This document shows, piece by piece, positions 50,632-59,588 of a DNA stretch of 64,000 nucleotides. Source of the DNA: Paenibacillus qinlingensis (GTDB lineage Bacteria; Bacillota; Bacilli; Paenibacillales; NBRC-103111); the NCBI RefSeq assembly GCF_013204845.1, contig NZ_JABMKY010000004.1, positions 186,001 to 250,000 of the forward strand, written 5' to 3'. Position 1 is the first letter of the stretch. Each line of letters starts with the position of its first letter. Below the pieces are notes generated by a model, which was not told the DNA's origin, searched no databases, and saw only the letters and a list, made by a program, of their open reading frames with translations. A program made the position numbers and the translations under genes.

Positions 50632-52815
50632 ATGCCAAATACCGATTATTATCAAGTCGTTTTACAGAGCGGACTCCTTACTCGTATCCTTGATTTGTCA
50701 GAGACGGGGGTTGTTACTTCCCGTTTACTTGTAGATAGAACCGAGTGGCTGGACGCAGGGAAAGAGTTTAAGCTATCTCTCCGCTACCGGACATCGGATA
50801 AGCCACCAGCGGGGATGCAAGGCAGTGAGGATAGCATCATAGAAACGACAGCTACATTTGGTAAGACAGATGAATTGGCTGTATCCGATACAGGAGAATG
50901 GAAAGCGGATGATACGAATTGGAGTGATGCACTCCTTATCGATGGCAGCGCGGAGAGTCAACTATATCCTCGTTCTAAGAAGGTTACAACGGAGATTCAG
51001 GAGAATGGCATTGAACGTTGGAACGTGGAATTGACCGATTGGGAGGATCCTACGTTTAGTCAAGTTCGAATCATCCTTCGCTATGAATTGTTTCCACATC
51101 ATTCCGCCATCCGCAAGAAGTTGATTGTGCACAATGAAAGTGCCAACTGGGTTAAGATAGATGAATTCATGATTGATCATCTACTTTTGGTCAATTGCCA
51201 TCCTGCAACCGAATATACACCATCTGGCAGAGGTGCACAGTCCAGTATATTGGCTCTTGAGAACACGGACCATACGCAAGGTATCATTCTAGGTAGTGAG
51301 ATTCCTTCGGCGCTTCGTTATGTAGATGGCACTGGGGCGATGGGCTATAATTCAGACTACTTTGAGTGGGTTCTTGGGCCAGGAGAACAATTTGAAAGCG
51401 AAGGAACGTTCTATTATGGATGTGCTGGAGAGACATGGGATACGGGAGCGGGATTGTCCAAGCCAGTTGATCGAGCCATAGAAAGAGAGTTTCAATCCTT
51501 CCTGCGGCATGAACTGCACTTGGCACGTGCTCCCATCGAACGAATCGCACCACTTTGGTGTACATGGTCAAATTTCGGGCCCAATATTGACCAGCCCATC
51601 ATCTTGGAGTTAGCCGATTTGGCAGTCCAAGCAGGATTTCAAACCATGCAAATTGATGATGGTTGGCAGCGTGGGCGTCTAGGTACTGAACCTGACCTGG
51701 CGTTGTTTCCTGATTTTAAAGGCATGTGTGCGTCAATAAAGGCTTCTGGTCTAGAGCTGGGACTGTGGGTGTCCACATTCCGGGATGAACAATCGAAGGA
51801 TTTAAGAGATATTCCTGACGGACTCAGCGTCCCGTGGCTCAAACGATTAGGTGGTTATGGGATGAGCTTTACAAGCCCGTGGCGAGACTATTATGCGGAT
51901 GATCTTGTGAGTCTTTCCCAAGAATATGGCGTATCGTACTTCAAACAAGACTTCACCAACATTAAATTCGGCGATATCGGACAAGGCCATGAGAGCCGAA
52001 CGCGGAAGGAATCCTTGCTTCGCGGACTTCGTGGCCTTCTAGCTGCGCAAGATCGCATTCGAGCAGGAAGCCCGGGTATTACGTTAGAAATAACCCATGA
52101 AATCTATTGGGGAACACCAGGTGTTCCTTGTGATCTTGCGGCACTTCAACATGCGGATACGTATCACATCCCTCCTAACGATTATTCCGGTGTAGGTCAT
52201 TGGAAGGAACGCTATCGTGAGGATTGGGATTATGATCCGGAGCAGCTGAGCCAGCAATTGATTGCTGGTTGTTACCAGGCACGCGTTCAGTTGTATGCTC
52301 ACCGCGGATTACCGCTGCAATGTATAGAATATTATGGTGCAGCAACCGTGAATGTGCGAGGCAGCTTGACTACGCAAATTCAAGATAGACAAATCTGCAG
52401 CTGGTTGATGGGAGCGCCGCAGCTATTCGCAGGGGATTTGGCCTCTCTGACTGAGGAGAATCTTAACCATTATAAACAGCGGTTTGACCTGTTAAGAAGG
52501 CTGCAAATGGAGTATGATATTTACCGCAACTTCCAGTGGAGCGGAGTTCCGGAGCCGACTGACAAGGATTGGCATTGGTGGGGGAAAATCAATGCCAATG
52601 GCGAAGGCGTCGTCGTTGCACTGCGGGGAGATGTGGAATCTGAATCGTGTGCTATTTATATCCCTTGGGTGAACCCTGAGTTCACCTATCAAGTGACACT
52701 GTTGTTCACCGACGGTGAAGTAGGAAGATTAACAGGACGTGAATTGCAAGCGGGGGCTTGTGTCTTATCGCTGCCGATCTATGGTCAGGAAATCATTGAA
52801 CTTAAAATTTGTTAA
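50632..52815 (+). CDS. GH36-like glycoside hydrolase (probable alpha-galactosidase), divergent
   Basis: 727 residues, no signal peptide, so intracellular. An N-terminal beta-sandwich (1-300) precedes a TIM barrel with APLWCTWSNFGPNI, MQIDDGWQRG and LGLWVSTF. In the nucleophile strand the sequence is YFKQDFTN with candidate Asp440, where typical GH36 enzymes have KWDMN. The usual downstream acid/base Asp motif is not obvious. It is best placed in clan GH-D, but substrate and subfamily are uncertain. AAGGAGAG is 7 bases before the ATG. It follows the membrane AraC regulator by 43 bases. Confidence 0.78.
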   Translation: MPNTDYYQVVLQSGLLTRILDLSETGVVTSRLLVDRTEWLDAGKEFKLSLRYRTSDKPPAGMQGSEDSIIETTATFGKTDELAVSDTGEWKADDTNWSDALLIDGSAESQLYPRSKKVTTEIQENGIERWNVELTDWEDPTFSQVRIILRYELFPHHSAIRKKLIVHNESANWVKIDEFMIDHLLLVNCHPATEYTPSGRGAQSSILALENTDHTQGIILGSEIPSALRYVDGTGAMGYNSDYFEWVLGPGEQFESEGTFYYGCAGETWDTGAGLSKPVDRAIEREFQSFLRHELHLARAPIERIAPLWCTWSNFGPNIDQPIILELADLAVQAGFQTMQIDDGWQRGRLGTEPDLALFPDFKGMCASIKASGLELGLWVSTFRDEQSKDLRDIPDGLSVPWLKRLGGYGMSFTSPWRDYYADDLVSLSQEYGVSYFKQDFTNIKFGDIGQGHESRTRKESLLRGLRGLLAAQDRIRAGSPGITLEITHEIYWGTPGVPCDLAALQHADTYHIPPNDYSGVGHWKERYREDWDYDPEQLSQQLIAGCYQARVQLYAHRGLPLQCIEYYGAATVNVRGSLTTQIQDRQICSWLMGAPQLFAGDLASLTEENLNHYKQRFDLLRRLQMEYDIYRNFQWSGVPEPTDKDWHWWGKINANGEGVVVALRGDVESESCAIYIPWVNPEFTYQVTLLFTDGEVGRLTGRELQAGACVLSLPIYGQEIIELKIC

Positions 52816-52966
52816 GGGTTTTGAAAGATATATTTGAATAGATCCCTGTGTAACTCGTCATTGGTAACTTTTGCTGATGGCGGGTTTTTGCGTGTCGGGA
52901 ATCGGTATGCCGTGCTATACTGATTGTAATGAATTCATATCTTCACAGGAATGGGAGCTATTATTA

Positions 52967-53842
52967 ATGTCACAAAATTCATCTGAAACTGTGCTGCTCG
53001 TAGACGGCATGGCCTTATTATTTCGCGGTTATTATGCAACATCATCAAGCGGTTATATCATGAGAACGGATCATGGTGTGCCGATTAACGGTGTCTACGG
53101 ATTTCTGAAATATTTGCTTGATGCAATCGGCACGTTCAAACCGACTCACGTCGTCTGTTGTTGGGATATGGGAAGCAAGACTTTCCGCACGGAGAAATTT
53201 GAAGCTTACAAAGCGAATCGTGGACCTGCTCCCGAAGAGTTAATCCCACAATTTGACCTAGTCAAAGAAGTGACAGCCAGCTTCAGTATTCCGAATGTCG
53301 GCGTACCTGGTTATGAAGCAGATGATTGCATCGGCACCTTGGCTCGTTTCTACAGCCCCCACACGAAAGTCCAGATTTTAACCGGGGATCATGATATGCT
53401 CCAGCTGGTGGATGAGAATACCGAAGTTATCATTATGAAAAAAGGGCAATCCAACTACATGGTGTACACGCTAGAAACGCTCATGGAGGAGAAAAGCCTA
53501 ACCCCAGCTCAAATCATTGATCTGAAGGGGTTAACGGGGGATACCGCAGATAATTATCCAGGGGTCAAAGGGATTGGGGAGAAGACGGCAACCAAGTTGC
53601 TCAATGAATATGTGAACATTGCCGGTATTCTCGAGAACTTAGCTGCACTTCCAAAGGGTGTGCGTGCGAAGATCGAAGCGGAGCTGGATATGCTGCATCT
53701 TTCGCTGGATCTGGCAACGATTCGCTTGGATGCGCCGGTTGCTTGTGCGCTAGAAGATTGCGCGTGGGCGATGGATCGGGAGAAGGTCATTAGCAAATTC
53801 GATGAAATTGCGTATAAGGGATTAGCGAGATTAATCGGATAA
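52967..53842 (+). CDS. 5'-3' exonuclease (PolI N-terminal domain type, YpcP-like)
   Basis: 291 residues. VLLVDGMALLFRGYYAT and YEADDCIGTLARFY, with ILTGDHDMLQLVDENT, carry the acidic metal ligands of the flap/RNase H-like 5' nuclease family. GLTGDTADNYPGVKGIGEKTATKLL is the helix-hairpin-helix DNA-binding part. It corresponds to the separate exonuclease of bacilli that removes RNA primers. The in-frame upstream extension of 32 residues has no ribosome site; the ATG at 52967 is chosen with GGGAG 10-11 bases upstream. It is unrelated to the sugar genes around it. Confidence 0.9.
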   Translation: MSQNSSETVLLVDGMALLFRGYYATSSSGYIMRTDHGVPINGVYGFLKYLLDAIGTFKPTHVVCCWDMGSKTFRTEKFEAYKANRGPAPEELIPQFDLVKEVTASFSIPNVGVPGYEADDCIGTLARFYSPHTKVQILTGDHDMLQLVDENTEVIIMKKGQSNYMVYTLETLMEEKSLTPAQIIDLKGLTGDTADNYPGVKGIGEKTATKLLNEYVNIAGILENLAALPKGVRAKIEAELDMLHLSLDLATIRLDAPVACALEDCAWAMDREKVISKFDEIAYKGLARLIG

Positions 53843-53855
53843 GTGATCAAGTAAG

Positions 53856-53890
53856 GGACAGTGCCTGTAATCGGGTACTGTCTTTTTTTC
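53856..53890 (+). terminator. Terminator after the exonuclease gene
   Basis: GGGACAGT-GCC pairs with GG-GTACTGTC, followed by seven T. Confidence 0.85.
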
Positions 53891-54063
53891 TAGAAAAGCC
53901 AAGCCATGCCCCTTATTGAATAAGGTGTGATTTGTGGCATGCTGGTAGCGGGTTAGGTAGGAGTAGATAGAAGTAGATAGAAGTAGTGTGGTCAGTTGAA
54001 TAGCTAGATTTCAAATTAATGTAAAAAATACAGTTAATTTTGCTGATTATTATTATTTCTAGT

Positions 54064-54146
54064 GAATAAATGGAAATTATACAGCTAATTTGAGAAGAAT
54101 TGCTCGTTTGGTGGGTTTTAGCGGAAATTAGCTGTATGAAATCCAT
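54064..54146. repeat. Palindromic dispersed repeat, copy B
   Basis: Arms at 54070-54091 and 54125-54146 are inverted copies of each other with 19 of 22 positions matching (core ACAGCTAATTT / AAATTAGCTGT) around a 33-base spacer. GAATAAATGGAAA at its left edge and AGCTGTAT...ATCCAT at its right edge are shared with the copy at 28107-28240. Confidence 0.65.
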
Positions 54147-54232
54147 CTATTGCTCCGAAATGGCGCTAACCAGCAATAATAACCACATAAAATCCATTTA
54201 TTTTGTTTGATGCGGTGGAGGAAGGTTTGGCT

Positions 54233-54356
54233 GTAGAAGTAGAATTTGAAGTAGAAGTAGAAGTAGAAGTAGAAGTAAAAGTAGAAGTAGAAGTAGAAGT
54301 AGAAGTAGAAGTAGAAGTAGAAGTAGAAGTAGAAGTAGAATTTGAATTTGAAGTTG
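54233..54356 (+). repeat. (GTAGAA)n hexanucleotide microsatellite
   Basis: Two units, a TTTGAA, then fifteen consecutive units at 54251-54340 (one GTAAAA variant), then TTTGAATTTGAAG. It is the second hexanucleotide array in the window and seems non-coding. Confidence 0.9.
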
Positions 54357-54471
54357 AGATAAGGGCCGCTGGAATAAGGTTACTGAGTTCACACGTAGCG
54401 TAAACGGAAAATTGAACAAAGAAGACGGTTTTTTTAATTACCGAATGTTAATTTTTAGCAGATAATAGAAA

Positions 54472-54485
54472 TGTAAGCGATTACG
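54472..54485 (+). promoter_or_regulatory. cre site upstream of the orphan sugar-binding gene
   Basis: TGTAAGCGATTACG matches TGWAANCGNTNWCA except the last base. It lies 36 bases before the start codon and 6 bases after a possible -10 (GATAAT at 54461-54466). Confidence 0.65.
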
Positions 54486-54520
54486 GTTTCCGAAATGTAC
54501 GTACAAAGGGGAGAAAAACC

Positions 54521-55861
54521 ATGAAAAAGGCAGTAGTTACATTCATGTCATTATCCATGATTTTCACAGCAACCGCTTGTTCTTCGGGTACTTCTAGTAA
54601 CCAAAGTGGAGGAGCTACAACAGCGCCAACAACAACAACGACTCCTAGTGCAACTGTCAGTACAAGTAAGGATCCAGTAAAGCTCCGCATGGCCTGGTGG
54701 GGCGGTCAAGCGCGCCACGATTATACGCTGAAAGTTATCGAAATGTATGAGAAAGCACATCCGAATGTGAAAATTGAAGCTGAATATGCGGCTTTCGATG
54801 ATTATTGGAAGAAACTAGCGCCTCAAGCAGCTGCGAATCAACTGCCAGATATTATACAAATGGACATCTCTTATTTGACACAATACGGTGGAAGAAACCA
54901 ATTAGCGGATTTGACACCTTTTACGAAGAGTAAAATTCTTAACGTGGACGATGTAAGTCCAAATGCAGTTTCAGGCGGTCAAGTAGGCGGGAAGCTCGTT
55001 GCTATGAACTTAGGGGTTAATGCTTTAACCAGCATGATGGACTTCGAGATGTTGAAAAAGGCAGGTATTACGCCTCCTGAGAAGAACTGGACATGGAATG
55101 ATTTGGATGAGATTACGGCTAAAGCCAAAGCAGCGGGCAAAATCACGGGCGGCTTCCGAGATGATGTATTCTTCCCCTATTACCTGCGTACACTTGGTCA
55201 AAAAATGTATAACGCAGAAGGGACTGCCCTTGGTTATACCGACGATAAGCTGTTTGTTGATTATTTCAATCGCTCTCAGAAATATTATGACGCTGGTAGC
55301 GTGCTGGCGCTTGATAAAGCTGCGCAAAAGAAAGGCACACCCGAAGATGACGAGTTGACATTGGGTAATTCCATTTCATCCAACGGGTGGTCTAATCAGT
55401 TCATTGGTCTAGCTACGGCATCTAAACGTGAGCTTGTCCTGCAGCCAATGCCAGGCCCGGATGCAAACAAAGGGTTATTCTTGAAACCAAGTATGTACTG
55501 GTCCATCTCAAGTAGTTCCAAAGCACAAGAAGAAGCCGCTAAATTTATTGATTTCTGGATTAATGATATTGAAGCAAATAAAATCATTAAAGGCGAGCGC
55601 GGAGTACCAGTAGCATCCAAAGTAAAAGAAGCTTTGAAACCGCTGTTAAGCCCAAATGAAATAAAAGTTTTTGACTACGTGGCGTGGGCTGAGAAAAACA
55701 GCGCGCCGATGGATCCTCCGAACCCAGTCGGTTCCATTGAGATCGAGAAGCTGCTTAAAGATACCGCTGAGAAAATCATGTACAAGAAAATAACGGTTCA
55801 AGAAGCGGCAACATCTTTCCGTAAAGAAGCTACTACGATTTTGGACAAAAATAAAAAGTAA
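54521..55861 (+). CDS. CUT1 sugar-binding lipoprotein, orphan
   Basis: 446 residues, the normal MsmE/MalE-like size. Signal ends at Cys20 (TATAC), then a Ser/Thr-rich linker to about residue 48; RMAWWGGQARHDYTLKVIEMYEKAHPNVKIEAEY is the family's first-lobe opening. No permease genes follow; the next genes are a sensor kinase and response regulator, then another binding protein with permeases. It may deliver sugar to those shared permeases or serve as a receptor that presents sugar to the kinase. GGGGAG is about 7 bases before the ATG. Confidence 0.88.
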   Translation: MKKAVVTFMSLSMIFTATACSSGTSSNQSGGATTAPTTTTTPSATVSTSKDPVKLRMAWWGGQARHDYTLKVIEMYEKAHPNVKIEAEYAAFDDYWKKLAPQAAANQLPDIIQMDISYLTQYGGRNQLADLTPFTKSKILNVDDVSPNAVSGGQVGGKLVAMNLGVNALTSMMDFEMLKKAGITPPEKNWTWNDLDEITAKAKAAGKITGGFRDDVFFPYYLRTLGQKMYNAEGTALGYTDDKLFVDYFNRSQKYYDAGSVLALDKAAQKKGTPEDDELTLGNSISSNGWSNQFIGLATASKRELVLQPMPGPDANKGLFLKPSMYWSISSSSKAQEEAAKFIDFWINDIEANKIIKGERGVPVASKVKEALKPLLSPNEIKVFDYVAWAEKNSAPMDPPNPVGSIEIEKLLKDTAEKIMYKKITVQEAATSFRKEATTILDKNKK

Positions 55862-55875
55862 CTTGAGGTTTTAAT

Positions 55876-55945
55876 AACAGGTACCCAGCGTCTAAACACG
55901 TACAAGAAGTGTTTAGACGCTGGGTACCTGTTTAACGTTTTTCAT
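55876..55945 (+). terminator. Perfect 24-bp hairpin after the orphan binding protein
   Basis: Arms at 55876-55899 and 55909-55932 are exact inverted copies with a 9-base loop, followed by TTTAACGTTTTT. The stem is unusually long and perfect for a terminator; its core includes GGTACCCAGCG. Confidence 0.8.
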
Positions 55946-55965
55946 TACCAAAAATTTGAACATCA
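55946..55965 (+). promoter_or_regulatory. Shared 20-bp motif, copy 1 (candidate response-regulator site)
   Basis: TACCAAAAATTTGAACATCA, identical at 19 of 20 positions to 59464-59483. Located about 51 bases upstream of the kinase gene's extended -10 box. Confidence 0.55.
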
Positions 55966-56015
55966 AGAATACAAAAAGTTGAATTGTAAGAAGCGGGATA
56001 GATGTTACAATGTGG

Positions 56016-56021
56016 TATAAT
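56016..56021 (+). promoter_or_regulatory. Extended -10 element of the sensor kinase operon
   Basis: TGGTATAAT (TGnTATAAT) with no good -35, as often seen in activator-dependent promoters. Confidence 0.5.
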
Positions 56022-56063
56022 CGATGGAATTTTATTTGGAGCAAAAGGGGAAGTTGGGATGGC

Positions 56064-57881
56064 ATGATCAGATGGCTATTTATTAATCGGAGCATACGTA
56101 CCAAAATTGTTTGGAGCAGTGTCCTGATTTCCTTGATCCCTATGCTGGTACTCTCCATGATTTTTTATAAATCAAGCACGCAGTCTTTGGAAAATTCGAT
56201 GTTCCGAAGCTCAGACCAGAATGCGGAGTATTTATCGGGGTATCTAGATCAATATTTTAGCAATATATCTTCTTCTGCTCTGCAAATATATGGTTTTGAA
56301 CGCATTCTAAATCTCATGGAGCATGGGGCTAATTATAATGATGCCGACATCATATTGCTCAGAGAATCCATTAAAAATTATAATTTGCTCATTCAAAATA
56401 AAAATAAAGACATTATTAAGATTATGATTTTTGGCAAAGAAAACAAGTTAGAAGATTCTTGGTCAAGAGCAGCTAGCTACGAGTCTGTCAAAATAGATCA
56501 GAGCATTCCTCATTACAAGGAGATGCTCGATTTGCCATTTCAGCAAGCGCTCATGTTTACGTATAAAGACGCAACCTTACAACAGGATTTCTTCGTGTAT
56601 TCAATTCCAATTTATGATCCATTCTACCGAACGAAGTTCGGTACGCTCATTTTCTATATCCAGAGCAAGGAATTAGGCAAAATGATTGAAGCGAACAATC
56701 ATTCACCGAATGTCATCGTATTGCAGAATGCCAGCGGCGAGCCCTTTTATCAGACCAATGGCCAATATGCTGAGATCGTACCGAAATACGAAAAACCGGA
56801 GTTCAACTCGCAAAATAATCCTAAGGACATCCAGTTTATGAAGAAGAAAGATTTACTTGTCGGTACATCCCACCTCAATTATGGCAATATTGCGCTTTCG
56901 ATCATATATCCGAACCCTGAACTGGAACAGAACCGCAGGAACATTCTGCTTACGACTGTTGTGGCGTTTATTTTCGTAATGCTGAGTATTTCACTGCTTT
57001 CAATTCTCGCGCAGCATTTCATTACCCGACCCATCAAGCTGCTGGGAAAAGCGATGAAAGCTGTTCGCAAAGGCAATTTTCATGTCAGTCTTCAGCAGAA
57101 TACCAATTATCGCGATGATATCTCGGAGCTAACGAGTAATTTTAACTTCATGACGGATAAAATCCGCGAGCTAATTGAATCCAAATACGAAATGCAGCTA
57201 CGCAATAAAGAAGCGCAGATTCTTGCATTGCAAATGCAGATTAATCCGCATTTTTTATACAACACGCTTCAGACGATTGGTGGGAAGGCTGTACTGATAG
57301 ACGAATATGAAATTCACGAAATGTGCCGTGCTTTAGGCGATATGTTCCGTTATAGCTTCTATGAAGGCAATGTTGCATCGACGATAGGTCAAGAGCTTGC
57401 GCACGTGAATAACTACTTGTACATCCAACAGCTTCGCTTTGAGGAGACGCTGCAGATTGAGTTCGACGTTGCGGCTGATCTGATGGACTGTGCCATTATT
57501 CGATTCGTCATGCAGCCAATTATAGAGAATGTCATTGTACACGCGTTTAGCAAGCGGGAGGAGGAGCAGTCTCTTCGGATTGGCTTGAGCGTGCGGCGGG
57601 AAGCGGATTCCGTTGTACTGACGGTCCAAGATAACGGACCTGGTATTGATACCGAAAAGCTGCTTGCGCTGCGGTCATCGTTTGAGAATAAATCGTCTGA
57701 CGTCTTCTACGGTGTATCGATCGGGCTCAAGAACGTTCATGAACGAATAAGACTGGTTTATGGAGCACCTTTTGGCCTAGACATCGAGAGTGAGATGGGC
57801 ATCGGGACGACGATTCGTATCCGAATTCCTTACAATCATAATGGAGGTGACAGCTTTGTACAAAGTAATGGTCGTGGATGA
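56064..57881 (+). CDS. YesM-type sensor histidine kinase
   Basis: About 605 residues. Membrane helix near 14-34, extracytoplasmic Cache-like domain to about 290, second helix 291-315, HAMP (about 318-370), then the short histidine-kinase domain of the LytS/YesM class: QINPHFLYNTLQ with phosphoacceptor His396, and the ATP-binding N and G boxes (MQPIIENVIVHAF, VQDNGPGID, GLKNVHERI). AAAGGGGAAG lies about 11 bases before the ATG at 56064; an in-frame ATG at 56010 precedes the predicted promoter -10 and is rejected. It overlaps the response regulator by 26 bases. Confidence 0.9.
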   Translation: MIRWLFINRSIRTKIVWSSVLISLIPMLVLSMIFYKSSTQSLENSMFRSSDQNAEYLSGYLDQYFSNISSSALQIYGFERILNLMEHGANYNDADIILLRESIKNYNLLIQNKNKDIIKIMIFGKENKLEDSWSRAASYESVKIDQSIPHYKEMLDLPFQQALMFTYKDATLQQDFFVYSIPIYDPFYRTKFGTLIFYIQSKELGKMIEANNHSPNVIVLQNASGEPFYQTNGQYAEIVPKYEKPEFNSQNNPKDIQFMKKKDLLVGTSHLNYGNIALSIIYPNPELEQNRRNILLTTVVAFIFVMLSISLLSILAQHFITRPIKLLGKAMKAVRKGNFHVSLQQNTNYRDDISELTSNFNFMTDKIRELIESKYEMQLRNKEAQILALQMQINPHFLYNTLQTIGGKAVLIDEYEIHEMCRALGDMFRYSFYEGNVASTIGQELAHVNNYLYIQQLRFEETLQIEFDVAADLMDCAIIRFVMQPIIENVIVHAFSKREEEQSLRIGLSVRREADSVVLTVQDNGPGIDTEKLLALRSSFENKSSDVFYGVSIGLKNVHERIRLVYGAPFGLDIESEMGIGTTIRIRIPYNHNGGDSFVQSNGRG

Positions 57882-59463
57882 TGAATCGTTGGGAAGGAAA
57901 TCTGTTTGTAAAATGATTAGTGAGCTTGTTCTGGATGTGGAGGTTATTGCAGAAGCGCGGCATGGCGAAGAAGCGTTGGAGCTTATTCGGATTAGCAAGC
58001 CTCACATTATTGTAACGGATATGAACATGCCAGTCATGAACGGTCAACAGTTTCTCGAAGCTTTGTACACGAACTATGCTGAGATTAAGGTGATCGTCAT
58101 TAGCGGCTATTCCCAATATGAATATATGAAAGCTGCAGTCACTTATCAGGCTTGCGAATATGTGCTGAAGCCGGTCTCCTTGTCGGATTTGAAGGGGGCT
58201 TTAGTGAAGGCCATGGAGGCCAGTCACAACCATTTGACACTGCAGCAGCAAAAGAAATTCACGCAAGACATGTGGCAACTCCGCAGAGAGGTGTTCCTGG
58301 GGCATGTGACCAGCCGGCGTATCACGAATGTGGCTGATATTCAGTCCCAAGCGGAAGAACTTTCACTTTCCTGCGTTAGAGGCAGTTTTAGATTAGTAGT
58401 CTGTATGTTTCGGAAATTCCATGACATTTCCACAATGAAATTTCATGGCAATGCAGATTTGTTAATGTACAGCATCGAAAATATCTTGCCCGAAGTCCTC
58501 ACCTCAACCGGTCAGGACGTTGCTCCGTACATCTACAAATCAGACGACAGAATGAGTCTTTGTTTGTATGTACCTGATTCTGCCTACGATGAGTCACAGA
58601 TCCAAGATTTGCTCACTTCCTTTCATAACGCGATAAATCAGATGCTGCAGCTAGATGTGGTCGCTGGTTTAAGCGGTCTGTTCAGTACGTTGGAGCGTTT
58701 GCCGGATGCTTTTGACACAGCCAATGAGCAACTGAGAAACAATGTGCTTCATGCGACCTGTTTCTCGCTGAGCTCTCCAGAACAAGCAACATCATCGACA
58801 CCTGCTGGGTCGGAGTTGTTAACGGTATTTGAGCTGAAGACCCTGCAGCAAGCGCTTGCAGCAGGGAATGGGGGCGAGTGTCGCGAACTGCTGCGGAATT
58901 TTCTGCACAAAGCGGAAAAACGGAGTGGACTGACCATACGTGAGGGGCAGCGGACACTTAAAAAGCTAACAGAGATAGCCGCTGCTGAAATGACAGAAAT
59001 GGCTCTTGCGTATCCGCAGCTTTTTGATGCTCGATCGGTTACTAGTGTCGTGGATGACAGTCAGTTCAACCACTTTCTGGCACAGTTCACGGATGCTATG
59101 GAGGAATATCATGCGAGCAAGGGTACGGCCCCGTCTGTTCATTCCATACACGAGATTGCTGCTTATTTGGATACGTATTATTTTGAAGACATCAGTCTGA
59201 TCGACATTGCCACACGCTTTCATCTGGATCCAAGTTACCTGAGTAAGCAATTTAAATCCGTGACCTCTGAGAATTTTATCGAGTATGTGACGCGTAAGCG
59301 GATGGAAAAATCTTGTGAGCTGCTCCATGCGTCCGAATATAAAATTAACGAAATTTCCGAGCTTGTGGGTTATGAGAATCAACGTTACTTTAGTCAAGTA
59401 TTCAAAAAGTTCACGGGACAAACGCCTTCGGAATACCGAGAGAAGTATACGGCGAAGACGTAA
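57856..59463 (+). CDS. YesN-type response regulator with AraC DNA-binding domain
   Basis: 535 residues. Receiver domain (1-120) with VVDDE acidic pocket, phosphoacceptor Asp55 in IIVTDMNMP, the switch Ser/Thr in VIVISGYSQYEY, and Lys in YVLKPVS. A long middle segment (130-400) is followed by a C-terminal AraC helix-turn-helix (about 435-535: ISLIDIATRFHLDPSYLSKQFK, KINEISELVGYENQRYFSQVFKKFTGQTPSEYR). Start is TTG with GGAGG 8 bases upstream; the in-frame ATG at 57790 lies well inside the kinase gene. It should activate the following importer in response to the kinase. Confidence 0.91.
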   Translation: MYKVMVVDDESLGRKSVCKMISELVLDVEVIAEARHGEEALELIRISKPHIIVTDMNMPVMNGQQFLEALYTNYAEIKVIVISGYSQYEYMKAAVTYQACEYVLKPVSLSDLKGALVKAMEASHNHLTLQQQKKFTQDMWQLRREVFLGHVTSRRITNVADIQSQAEELSLSCVRGSFRLVVCMFRKFHDISTMKFHGNADLLMYSIENILPEVLTSTGQDVAPYIYKSDDRMSLCLYVPDSAYDESQIQDLLTSFHNAINQMLQLDVVAGLSGLFSTLERLPDAFDTANEQLRNNVLHATCFSLSSPEQATSSTPAGSELLTVFELKTLQQALAAGNGGECRELLRNFLHKAEKRSGLTIREGQRTLKKLTEIAAAEMTEMALAYPQLFDARSVTSVVDDSQFNHFLAQFTDAMEEYHASKGTAPSVHSIHEIAAYLDTYYFEDISLIDIATRFHLDPSYLSKQFKSVTSENFIEYVTRKRMEKSCELLHASEYKINEISELVGYENQRYFSQVFKKFTGQTPSEYREKYTAKT

Positions 59464-59483
59464 TACCAAAATTTTGAACATCA
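59464..59483 (+). promoter_or_regulatory. Shared 20-bp motif, copy 2 (candidate response-regulator site)
   Basis: TACCAAAATTTTGAACATCA, starting within the response-regulator stop codon region and about 42 bases before a possible -10 (TAAGAT, 59525-59530) of the binding-protein gene. Confidence 0.55.
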
Positions 59484-59588
59484 GAACGACAATTTATTTT
59501 ATTACGATTCCTTCTTTCTACGGGTAAGATAGGATTCAGAACGAGAGCTCACAGTTCTAAACCGAAAACGAGGAAGAGGGGTAAAGAT

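Larger units (their letters stand above)
53891..54471. other. Repeat-rich non-coding gap
   Basis: Contains GTAGATAGAAGTAGATAGAA short repeats (about 53960-53985), the second copy of the palindromic repeat family, and the (GTAGAA)n microsatellite. The only long frame, starting at a TTG at 54203, is made of that microsatellite and lacks a ribosome site. Confidence 0.7.

Noticed and set aside
54203..54403. 66-residue Val-Glu repeat frame from a TTG
   Set aside because: It is simply the translation of the (GTAGAA)n microsatellite; no ribosome site, and the opposite strand is equally open as poly-Leu.
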